Below, piece after piece: positions 1 to 9,959 of a stretch of 64,000 nt of DNA (positions are counted from its first letter, which is position 1; the number at the start of each line of letters is the position of its first letter). The position numbers were made by a program, and so were the translations under genes. The notes below the pieces were generated by a model. The model made no database searches. It was given only the letters and a program-made list of their open reading frames with translations, and was not told the origin of the DNA. This DNA is from Colias croceus (Eukaryota > Arthropoda > Insecta > Lepidoptera > Pieridae): positions 5,270,001-5,334,000 of the forward strand of contig NC_059546.1 in the NCBI RefSeq assembly GCF_905220415.1, written 5' to 3'.

Positions 1-928
1 AGTTTCGTAATAGAAAAAAATAACTGTTGCAATTCCGTATGTTTTTATAATAATTATAACATAGGTAATATATTTTATGAATTTTGGTAGTATGTGGAAA
101 CAAGTGTTTCTACGAACATAGTGACCAAACTCACACTTTTCTAGCGCGACTACCACACATACAGTAAAAGTCAATAAAAATAGCATAATAACATGCACCC
201 AATACTGTATAATAAATAATTTATTGCAACAGTCGCGTCTCGTCTTCGGGGACGCGGCAGAAACAAAACCGATATACGGTTATATCCTGACAGGTGAGCT
301 CTTAGGTGATTGTGGCGGAAACTTTTATCGGATGTCGAACGTGCGCGAAATAGCGATTCCCGCGGGCTCACCTGCTTACATTTTACCTACATTTGTTTAT
401 ACGTGGCATTACTGAAATCTCTGATTACCAATTTGGATCTTAGTATCGAATTTTAAATGGACCTGGGAATTATTCCGCTTTGATTTTGGTTTTCGTTAAA
501 CATTTAATGGATTTTAAGTATTTAAGTGTCATTGATACCCGTTTGTATCGAGTGGATTACAAAACTATTCGTTCATTTTAATTATTTAATTGAAGAGAAG
601 AAAATAGAGGCAGAATGTAGAGTGTAATTTTTAAATCAATAGAGTAGCTCTACTAAGGCTCTACGAAATTAGCTAAATATAACTATATTATTTCCTGTTG
701 TTATTATATTTTGATCATATACATAATATTTTTTAATATCCAAATGTATCATAATTATCACATGGTTCAAGTAAACACTAAAACGACTTTCTATATAATA
801 TATACACTAAAATTTGCTAATATAGCTGAACAATTTTCATGACCAAGGAGAAGATTGGAATGTTCACAGACTAATATACCGTATACGTATACATTATAAT
901 ATACCGTAAGAAACAAGATTCATATATA
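1..928. other. AT-rich flank without a supported gene
   Basis: No long open frame or recognisable domain is present. The only departure from the AT-rich background is a GC-richer patch at about 235-375, described separately as a possible exon. Confidence 0.5.
233..293 (+). other. Possible isolated exon (weak)
   Basis: A 61-base GC-richer block is preceded by an acceptor-like 'ttattgcaacag' and followed by a consensus donor, ACAG|GTGAGC. It is open in the frame reading SRLVFGDAAETKPIYGYILT. It could be an exon of a gene lying mostly outside the window, a 5' UTR exon of the DIP gene 25 kb downstream, or chance. I recognise no domain and no partner exon was found. Confidence 0.15.
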
Positions 929-1491
929 CAGTGAAACTTGGTTAAGTGGGACCTGGATAAGTGAGAAACCTCCATAACTGGAACTCATGTTGAGGTCCCA
1001 ACACTTTGGCACTGAATTACCTCTGTTAGTGGGACGAGGTAAACCTCTATATCTGGGATTTGTTCTTTCGATTAATCATCATAGTTACCTCTATAACTGA
1101 GACAGCGAGAAAATTTTATATGCATAAACCTCTGTAACTGAGATAACATTGTTTGTTTACTCATCCTTAATCTACCCACAAATTCCACAAGTAATTCCAA
1201 GTACGTAAGTACAAATCTTGAGCTTCAATTACCTTCAGTGTTAGTTTCGCTTTACTATCATACAGATGTTTATTTGAAAAATGTCAAAACAAAAGCTACA
1301 ATCGTTATCATAACGTGAAAAACTGAAATTAATATCCGTTTATGAACCTGTATTCTCACCTCTATTAATGAAACCCTCTGTAAATGAGACAGATATTTAT
1401 TTATACCTGTATATCTGAGACACTGGGTAAGTGGAATATAGTGAAACGGCATTGCCGGTCCATTGAAGTCTCACTTAACCAGATTTCACTG
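929..1491. mobile_element. MITE with TA target duplication, pogo/Tc1-mariner-like
   Basis: The element is 563 bp and flanked by TA on both sides (927-928 and 1492-1493). Its ends are inverted repeats: the left begins CAGTGAAACTTGGTTAAGTG and the reverse complement of the right begins CAGTGAAATCTGGTTAAGTG, two differences in 20. The interior repeatedly carries an 'acctctRtaactgRgac'-like motif, for example near 969, 1017, 1041, 1085 and 1124, also in degenerate form near the right end. No transposase is encoded, so it is non-autonomous. The CAGTGAAA start and TA duplication fit the pogo branch of Tc1/mariner; that assignment is inference. Confidence 0.8.
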
Positions 1492-1493
1492 TA

Positions 1494-2077
1494 TTTTTTG
1501 ATTCTTATTAAAAATATGTTTACTTTTTTTGTGTACCTACGTGCGAAGTATTGAAACACTTTCAGTTTATTTGTTTTACCTCTTTGTGTACTTACAGTTC
1601 AACACATTGAATTAAAAATGTACTGTAAAAGTCACCATAAATGCATTTAAGCATCCTTCATACAAAAACTAAAAAAGGTTCCATAACAGGAGAGAAATGT
1701 ACACAAATAATGGTGGAAAATAAAATAAATGTCCACATCACTTGCATCGCATTTCACTTTACATTCATTTCTATCATACAAATGTGAGACAACACGTTCT
1801 AACATTCCGCCTCTTATACCGTGCATCAAATATTTGTGGACTACGTTATTTCACTGTTTAACTCGTAGTATATTTGTAACGTTTATTAAACCAAGCATTC
1901 GTATGTAGTTATTTCCGAGGCTTTAATTGTTTGAATGATTAGAATATGTACCTAACACGACACGACGTTTTGAACTTTTGATATCATACTTATCAAAGCA
2001 TATATCATTTAGTGTATTTTTACAACTAAGCAAATGGTAATAGGTAAAAATGGTAATTCTAATTTATTTATATAATA
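1494..2077. other. AT-rich spacer, nothing identified
   Basis: No coding frame, repeat boundary or RNA gene was recognised here. Confidence 0.5.
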
Positions 2078-2266
2078 CTAGCTTACCGCCCGCGGATTCG
2101 CCCGATTTGACTTAAACCTAATAAATTATATACTTAAACCTTCCTCTTGAATCACTCTATCTATTTAAAAAAACTGCAGCAATATCCGTTGCGTGGTTTC
2201 AAAGATTTAAGCATACAAAGGGACATAGGGACAGAGAAAGCGACTTTGTTTTATACTATGTAGTGA
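2078..2266 (-). mobile_element. Short non-autonomous Helitron (189 bp)
   Basis: Read on the minus strand it starts TCACTACATAGTATAAAAC and ends GGCGGTAAGCTAG. The host base is A before TC and T after CTAG. It is the same family as 4889-5083 and 39672-39867, with a shared internal 'gggacatagggaca' stretch. It encodes no protein. The TC start, CTAG end and A/T insertion site are the Helitron hallmarks; mobility would need Rep/helicase supplied in trans. Confidence 0.8.
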
Positions 2267-3421
2267 TTATATGCATTACATGTCAATATTTTTCGTGAAT
2301 ACGAATAGGGCGATAGCATCGATGCATTAGAGCACATAAGACTATAAGTGTCCGATTATGAATATCAATAGGATCGAATGGACATTATCGGTGTCATAAG
2401 CTGCCCGTTACCATTCCTAGTAACTCGAGTGAGACGTAGGTACGGGTGTTCCGATCGCAGCGAGCGCATCATATCTGTAATGGCCACTCGAGCTATCTGC
2501 TCAACCGTTATTCTCAACAAATCTCCCATATTGCGGCTAGCTCAGCTCAATCAATACTGCAATGCTAGTTTACTTTCAGTTCATTTATATTTATATGAGA
2601 CGGCATTTCTTGTTTCGATATAGCCGATGTGAACTCGACTATTGTACCTACCATTGGTAAACATTCATGAATAAAATACAAAGAAAAAGTATCGGATGCC
2701 AAAGCAATAAAAAATTATGATACAAAGACGAAGAATAAAGTATAGGAATAATAAAAGTCAAATGCTAAGAAGTTAGGAAGAAGTATTGCTTACAATGACT
2801 AAGGTTAAAAAGAACGGCTTACAATGTACAAACAAGAAAGTTCCCTCAATAAGCATAATTTGTGTTTTTAAATCAGAGAGATAACTTCGAAGAGAAATCA
2901 CGGAACGTAATTGCTGATTTTAAAACTGTTTTTACTGCAAGGGTTTGTTTACTTCGACGCTGGAATTAAGTGGAGCCGTTAGGGAAGTGACAGAGGCTCG
3001 ACTATGGTAGCAAAAGAGAGGCGGCGAGGTGAATTATTGCAGTAATCAATGCCAAGCCAACTAAGCAATGATCAGGGAAGGAGAACAAATATCGGCATCG
3101 ATGTTTATTTATCTTACCTTTCGTGTATTACTGTATCTTAATACCTTAAGGCTTAAGGTATAAAGTAAAAGCGAACGTAATTAATGCTAGTTACTATCAT
3201 ATTCCCGTAGCAAATACGTAGTACGTAGCGAATTTCGTAGCTTACTTGCACTGAACTAGCTCAGTTCATCATTAAATTGAATCAATTAAATCAACATTGA
3301 ATTAAATTTATTTGATAAAAAATTCAGCAAAATAATGAAATGAAATTGAATTATCTGACTAAAAAAAACTGATTTCATTCTAATACACTTTTACCTCGTC
3401 CAATACACTTTTTATAAAACA
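2267..3421. other. Non-coding spacer, nothing identified
   Basis: There are short random frames only. About 2945-3080 is somewhat GC-richer, with no identifiable content. Confidence 0.5.
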
Positions 3422-3833
3422 CTAGCTGTTGCCCGCGACTTCGTCCGCGATTAGGTCGTTTTTCGTCATTCGTTGTTTAAAAAAAATACGTGACACTTTA
3501 TTTTAAAATTTTCTTAATTATTGTCTCTTATAAAATTTAACTACATTAAAATTGAACACTCTGATAAGAAAATCTTAAAAACTGAAGAAAACATGAATGT
3601 GGTTTAAATTCTACATTACTTAGTATCAAATAATAATCTAAATTAAATGTAGATTAACAGTTTGAGCACACCATTATAGAATATGTACCTAAGTATTAAA
3701 TTACGTTAGTTTACATAGTAACTTTACTAAAAACACGATGACTATCTTTCGCGCTCGATACCACAAACTAAGCATGTTTGTAGTACGTGGCCCGCGTCAC
3801 TTGACCCCCATCTGGATCCATGATGATGATTCC

Positions 3834-3975
3834 ATCCTGAAGATGATTCAGAAGATGATTCTGAAGATGATTCTGAAGATGATTCAGAAGATGATTCTGA
3901 AGATGATTCTGAAGATGATTCTGAAGATGATTCAGAAGATGATTCTGAAGATGATCCAGGATGATTCCATCCTGA
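3834..3975. repeat. 12-bp minisatellite (gatgattctgaa)n inside Helitron-B copy 1
   Basis: About eleven units of a 12-bp motif alternating 'gatgattctgaa' and 'gatgattcagaa' are bordered on both sides by 'gatgattccatcctgaagat'. One plus-strand frame reads as an acidic DDSE repeat ending in a stop; the other frames are open because the unit length is a multiple of three. It is absent from Helitron-B copy 2, where about 920 bp of other sequence takes its place. The apparent open frames on both strands are a by-product of the repeat. Confidence 0.85.
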
Positions 3976-4369
3976 AGATGATTTCTTTTGCCTGGAAGAA
4001 ATCACCGTCGCCTAACAAATATAATGTGTTTTCTTATAAAACCGTAACATAATTTATTTTATCTACTTAAATAATGAAAATGATATATTTATAAAATATA
4101 AAACATATTATTTAAAATGATTAAAAATAAATAAATGAAGCAACTACGATTCAAAGAAAACATCTTTTTCAGTGTGAAAATGCTCTAAGCAATCCTGGAT
4201 GATGAACTGTATATCATGTACCTACTCTGATCCCAGTACGGTCGGTACGTCGATAGCCATAACGATTAATATTATAATCAGATAACCGCAAAGTCAAAAT
4301 AAAAACATTACTTGTAAAGTTGTGAGTGCAAAATTTACGTTTCATTTGGCAATAACATTTTTTTCGGTA

Positions 4370-4880
4370 CTAAAACGTAGTAGTTTGATATGTGGTTGGC
4401 TGCCCCTCCTCTCCTTCCTGAAAAATATCCTCCAAAATTTCCCGAGATACTTCCAATGATTGAACCATTGGACGTTGGACATTAACTTCAGTCAAAAATT
4501 GACGAAGCGGATGATTACTAATTTCCACTTAATCCTCGCTGCTACTGTCTTTATCATCAAATCATCAATTTTCAAGTGGTGTAGTAAAAATATCAGCAGA
4601 AATCGTCTTCCAAAGGCGATATAATTTTATTAGCATTGAATAAAAAAATCAAAAGTTAACTGTAAATCTATAAAAAAAGCTAAGTACTTACAAATAAAAT
4701 TTTATCAAAAACTTCTGTTCCCAATGCACCTCAAAATAATAAAAGAATCATTCATTTCATTTCATTTCAATAAATACCTGTAAGTAACAACTTACCTTTT
4801 GTGGGAACGCATGATGGTGAAAATTCACAAAACACGAAGATTGCATTTGATATTTTTGGTTTTATGGCATTCAATTGCTT
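4370..4880 (-). pseudogene. Captured gene fragment in Helitron-B copy 1
   Basis: This is the counterpart of 39895-40362 in copy 2. Reading the minus strand, a frame ending CVPTK meets the donor AAAAG|GTAAG at 4796/4795. After an intron-like stretch, the downstream block reads SADIFTTPLEN, then two stops, then FDDKDSSSED, a stop, then VEISNHPLRQFLTEV and SREILEDIFQEGEEG. The copy-2 acceptor 'tttacag' is missing here through an 8-base difference. The final TAG of copy 2 is CAG here, so this frame continues to a stop at 4370-4372. I recognise no protein family. Because both copies share the internal stops, the damage predates their divergence. Confidence 0.4.
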
Positions 4881-4888
4881 TATAAATA

Positions 4889-5083
4889 TCACTACATAGT
4901 ATAAAAAAAGTCGCTTTCTGTGTCCCTATGTCCCTATGTCCCTTTGTATGCTTAAATCTTTAAAACTTCGCAACAGATTTTGATGCGGTTTTTTTAATAG
5001 ATAGACTGATTCAAGAGGAAGGTTTTAGTACATAATTTATTAGGTTTTAGACAAAGCGGACGAAGCCGCGGGCGGTAAGCTAG
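4889..5083 (+). mobile_element. Nested 195-bp Helitron inside Helitron-B copy 1
   Basis: It starts TCACTACATAGTATAAAAAA and ends GGCGGTAAGCTAG, with A before and T after. It is the same family as 2078-2266. The same insertion sits at the matching place in copy 2 (39672-39867), so it entered the Helitron-B progenitor before the two copies separated and has since travelled as passenger DNA. Confidence 0.8.
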
Positions 5084-5362
5084 TAAATTTATAAAACACG
5101 AAGATTTTAAAAATTGTAACTAATGAACACAACAATATATTATTATACTCTTTGGAACACAATCATTAGATTAACTGTAGATAATGGTGTCTATTTTTAC
5201 TTAAAATAATAAACATCTAAGTACCCTCACTTTAAAAAAAATGTAGTTTATTATTTACACGAAATATATCTTATAGGGAACGGAAGATATGGGTTAAAGA
5301 GTTAAATAAATAAATAACATAATTATATTTAAATTATTAATTTTTAACATTGTGTTCAGTAG

Positions 5363-5700
5363 TGTTAACATGTAAATTGATTTGATTTTTACGAAATCTC
5401 ATAGATGGCGCTGTTACAAAATTAACATTATACAACTTACATTCTTTAAGCTATGTTTCTCTTCCCAAGTTACTTAAATGGCATAATTTTTATAGTGTCA
5501 ATCTAGATATTGTCAAACAACATTTATATATGCGTCATTTGATTATTAATTTCCAATAGTTAACGTGTAAATTGATTTGAATTTTATAACATTTAATAGA
5601 TGGCGCTGTTTCTAATTTGTCTTTATACTACTAAATTCATTAAACTGTTTCTCTGCCCAAATTACGTAAATGACATAGTTTTTATTTTGTAAAGCTAGAT
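5363..5700. repeat. Diverged tandem duplication within Helitron-B
   Basis: Two units of about 145 bp, 5363-5508 and 5559-5700, share the order: 'gttaacRtgtaaattgattt', 'atagatggcgctgtt', 'ttaaRctRtttctc', 'gcatag/gcataa' and 'ctagat'. The units are visibly diverged from each other but near-identical to their partners in the second copy at about 39080-39420, so the duplication is old within the family. Confidence 0.7.
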
Positions 5701-5920
5701 AATAGCATGGCTTACTCGAAACCAACATTTAAACATGAGTCTTTAGATTGTACGCTGTCGTAATACACGGAATACGTAAGAAAAATAAAGGTTCACAGCT
5801 CCTCCCCCGTGGGTGATAGCTTGATAATATGTAGCCTATAGCCTCACCCGACCTGTTAGTAATATTCATGCAAAATTTGAAGTCAATCTATGCAGTACTT
5901 TTCGAGATTAGCTCGGACAA

Positions 5921-5957
5921 ACATACAGACAAACAGACAAACAGACAAACAGACAAA
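5921..5957. repeat. (ACAGACAA)n microsatellite near the Helitron-B 5' end
   Basis: About four 8-bp units are present here, against about seven in copy 2 (around 38781-38836). The length difference is a useful marker between the copies. Confidence 0.75.
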
Positions 5958-6079
5958 AATTCTAAAAACTATGTTTTTGGCTTCTATATCGATTATAGAT
6001 CACGGCCCAGGTATTCTTTTAAAAAAATATTCAATGTACAGTTTTGACTTTCCTACGATTTTATTATTATATGTATAGA

Positions 6080-9000
6080 TGTGGAATAGAGATCTCAATT
6101 CCTTGTTTTGTACATTCAAGTGGAATATAAAATTATCATGTGTTTATATTCAGAACTAGATCCAGACGGCGAATATGAGATTTCTGTAGCGCTGTAAAAT
6201 CTTGAGTTGATATTTTAAGATTGGCGCATTACCAAAGTGCTGCGAGGATGGCATGAACATGTAAGTAATTTTAAGATTTATATGCATTTCACGATGTCCA
6301 TATCTAGGTAAAAAAGTTCCTTCATTATTATATTTTAAGCATAGTTATCAAGCGAACTCAAGTTGTGATTTTTAAAGTTTCCTTTTGTCGCGTTCGGAAA
6401 GTCGGCGTCCTTATGAAAGCTTCAACAAGAAACTTTGCCTGTCTACAATGCACTATGATAATCTAAGTATGCGCCACAATGTATATAAAGTTAGCATAAC
6501 ATTTCTTTTCAAAAAAAAAATGTTGTGTGGTTTTATGAAACCACGGTAAAAGTGAAACTTTTTTTCACACTATAGACATTTAACTAAAAATTATCGTATT
6601 TGTACGATAATTATCGTACGTATCGTGCGTCACGCGACATGCGCTACACAGACCAAAAAGTTTGAGACGATATAATAAAAGTTTCACTTTAAAATATTTA
6701 ACAGAATAATATATTAATATTAGCATAGCTTACATCATATTATAACAAGTTAATTGATCCAACTATTTATGTAGGCTATAATTACTAATTAGTATTTAAA
6801 AAGATATTAACATAAGTAAATAGCACGAGGTCCTTAAGTAATGAGAGAATATTTTAATATTTTTAGTAATTTAATATTAATATGTATGAATTTATCTCAA
6901 TAATTAAATGCACTCTATAAAATTTCTTTAACATTTTACAAAACAAAAGCAAAATCATTACGCGCAACAATATCTCGAAAGAGAGAAGTGAAATAAATTC
7001 TCGTATATTGTGGTTAAGAGCAGTAATTTCAGTTACGGCTAGTGAACTGGACACTGATACAGAACATAAGTATGTTATATCGCCGTAACAGCTCCGATGC
7101 TGGAGTCAGTCGGTTTTTATGAGCCAACTTGCCAGCACAATGCCTTAGAATGTGCGAAGTAAACACTTAAGTGCAGGTTCTCTCGTAATGCAGGCGAACT
7201 TTCTCCACGCGGTCAGCCGCTGGGTTCGCTCTCGCGGCTGTAATTTTAATTTCGACTTAACTATGTGATGCCGCGTTTTGTTGGAAAACAAATTGAAGAG
7301 CCCATGCTGGATTATGTTTAATAGTTTACTATAAAGCGCTGTATTAAGCTGATGCAAACGAGGCTGCGTTAGAGCGGGTTATATCATTTTGCTTTTACTA
7401 ATTTTTAATTGAAGATATTAGATATATAGATGAACATAAATTTCCTAAGTGTATATTAATAAACATTAAATGTGTGCTACAAAGAAAAATAAAAAATAAA
7501 ATCCATTTAAAATGGAATTGTTATAGAGTAAATTAAAATACATTAAAAACATGTCTTCTCGCAAAACTGCTTTTGTTGGCTTGTCGTCACGAATATTTTT
7601 GGAAAAATATATATCAAATTGTGTGAATATAAAACGAATAAAAACTTATTCTATTATGGCGAAATGCCGTTATTCCGATGAATATATTATAGCCGGTGCT
7701 ATTCAGGTTTCAATTGAAAACCTATATTAATTACAATAATAAAATTATTGACCATGCATAATTTTAAAGTCTCTAATAAATAGCGAATGTTAACGTAACG
7801 GTCCATGAGGCAAGAAAGTTGGAAAGTAAATGGTATTAGCATCGCCTAATCGCTACCAAGGGAGCTCTTCGTCTGGCGCTCACAAGCGGAGCAGCGACGT
7901 TCCAGGCCTCCTCCACACTCGCTAGCCCCTTTTGAGATCCTTCTTGAATGCAAATAAGCATTCGAAACGCCTTTACAACTTCGAGACGCTCTTTATTGAA
8001 CCTGTTCGAACAGATATACCGGGCTACGGCAAACAACCACCCTACGCACCGCCCCTAGCGTGCTCATAGCAATTTTATGCGGGACCCGTGAAAGGTCGCG
8101 GTATAAACCATGCTCAATAAACGTCGGCTGAAAGTTAAAAAAACAGATTTATCGCTGGGAGCGAATAAAATCCGGAAAAATGCAAATTCAAAGGGAAAGG
8201 TGAACTTAAGCAGAGCTGTAAATGTAATTAGATTTTCAAGTTTACAAAGACAAGAACGCTCAGGTTCGTAGATTTACTGCTAGCTGACCCATCTCCCGAC
8301 GGAGTAGGATAAATGAGACGCCGCGAGGTAGCGATACTAATTATCCTATACTATAGCCAGACGCGTTGCTTCGCTTGCGTTAACTCTAAATCTTATTAGT
8401 ATATGCGGTAGTTGCTCGCAAATGGATGCAGATTGCTTTATAATTTACTACAGTGAGAAGATATTATGTTTCTGCTTTAATTTAATTAGTCTTGCTAACA
8501 TTTAAAAGGAGAGGTTTGTGCTTTGAAACTACGTGCTGAAGTTTAAATGAAAGCAAAACTTATGGAGTTTTATAAAAATATATTTGGGTTAAAGCAAAAG
8601 TTTTGCGGTATCTTAAAATGCTAAGATAAAACATATAACGAAACTTGAAACCTTAAGTTTTTATTCGTTTATTATTTTTTAATATTATAAAATTTATGGC
8701 AATTTAAAAATATTCAATTTCAAGCTTATGAGCAAGTGATTTATAACAAAACCTTTACTTGTTTATTATGTTTCCATTATACGTTGAAAGGGTTAAAGCA
8801 TACAATTCCTTTCCATTACATTTTCAAATTAAAAACGTAATAAAAAGTTTCCTTGTACAGAGATAATGAAAATGAAAATAAAATTAGGTTACATACTTTG
8901 CAGAATATTGCGTCCTTATCACTAGTTTTAAATATATGGAAATATTATGAAATATAAATTTAGCAAGCGGTAATACGTGCAGTGTACCTCCAAAGCATAA

Positions 9001-9462
9001 TTTTATTTACTAATGGTACGAGTCCGAGTAGTGCAACTCAAGCATTATTAAGATAAGGTAGCCAAGAAACTCTGACGCTGTCTCGGCAACCGCGACGAAT
9101 TTAATCAGAGTAAATATACTGTTGTAAAAAAGGTGAATTGTATTTTTCAAGCTGAAGTGAATTAAAGGACACACTTTATTAAATTATTTTAAAAATTGTA
9201 CACTCGAAACACTTTTAGGTCGGTTATTGTGGTTTTAGAAGTGGAATTGTTACAAATAATTTTGTGGAACATTCTATTGATTTTGTAATTAAGACGTGTG
9301 TTACTAGATTAACATTTTCATGAGGCCAAGATGATCTAATATTCAAATAATGATCCCTCTGAACTTAGGTAGTTGGTACTAGATTTAATTTAATGCCAAT
9401 GCTACTATTATATGTGCAGAATTGCTCGTGTGTATGTCTTTCCCTTTTACGTTAGTACTATA
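6080..9462. other. Intergenic, no gene identified
   Basis: Apparent open frames are short and show no domain or codon pattern. A palindromic 'tgtacgataattatcgtacg' stretch lies near 6600, and 7160-7380 and 7850-8110 are slightly GC-richer without recognisable content. Confidence 0.5.
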
Positions 9463-9959
9463 GTAGAGCCATTTTAATAGGCAACATTTGACAGTTCAAC
9501 AAAATTCAACAACGTAACCTAGTAACGACGACATAGAATAACATGATATTTCGTTTTGTTAGAACTGCACATTTGCTTAACTTTTTTCAATTACGATTAC
9601 GTATTTATAATAATAATGACCGATAGAAGTTATTTTAAGATTTCATTTTACTGATAAACCATCCTAAACATAATAAACAATTTCTGAATTGAAGAACTGA
9701 CGTCGCTACAATTTTGTGTCAATAAACCTTTTTTCTTTTTAAATACTAGAGACGTTACTCTTAAAATCGAAATCTGACATCTAGAATCGAATGCATTGAT
9801 TACTTGTGAATAAAAATCATCATAAATTAATAAATTCGATTGACAAATGTTTCAAATCCGTATCGATTAATACACTTTAATCGATGTTTTTAAGCAGGTT
9901 ACCTCTCTTCGAAGATAAAATTGATAGACGTCAAATGTTGCCTATTAAATTGGCTCGAC
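9463..9959. mobile_element. MITE of 497 bp with about 30-bp inverted repeats and TA duplication
   Basis: The left end begins GTAGAGCCATTTTAATAGGC; the reverse complement of the right end begins GTCGAGCCAATTTAATAGGC. Both continue AACATTTGAC, with two mismatches in about 30 bases. TA lies on each side (9461-9462 and 9960-9961). No transposase is present. The TA duplication suggests a Tc1/mariner-type source; the exact family is not recognised. Confidence 0.75.

Larger units (their letters stand above)
3422..6079 (-). mobile_element. Helitron-B copy 1, 2.66 kb non-autonomous rolling-circle element
   Basis: On the minus strand the element begins TCTATACATATAATAATAAA and ends GGGCAACAGCTAG. Its 5' host flank is A and its 3' flank T. 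Long stretches are nearly identical in reverse complement to 38660-42088, identifying the two as copies of one element. Inside are an (ACAGACAA)n microsatellite near the 5' end, a diverged tandem duplication carrying 'atagatggcgctgtt', a nested 195-bp Helitron, and a candidate captured gene fragment. A 12-bp minisatellite is present here but absent from copy 2. No Rep or helicase frame is present, so it is non-autonomous. Confidence 0.85.

Noticed and set aside
3738..4052. Opposed 104- and 87-residue frames
   Set aside because: Their bulk is the 12-bp minisatellite, and the flanks are Helitron-B sequence shared with copy 2.
5921..5957. CRISPR-like short repeats
   Set aside because: Uninterrupted 8-bp microsatellite without spacers, in eukaryotic DNA.
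6590..6625. Palindrome 'tgtacgataattatcgtacg' as a regulatory site
   Set aside because: A single AT-rich palindrome with no nearby gene; chance is sufficient.
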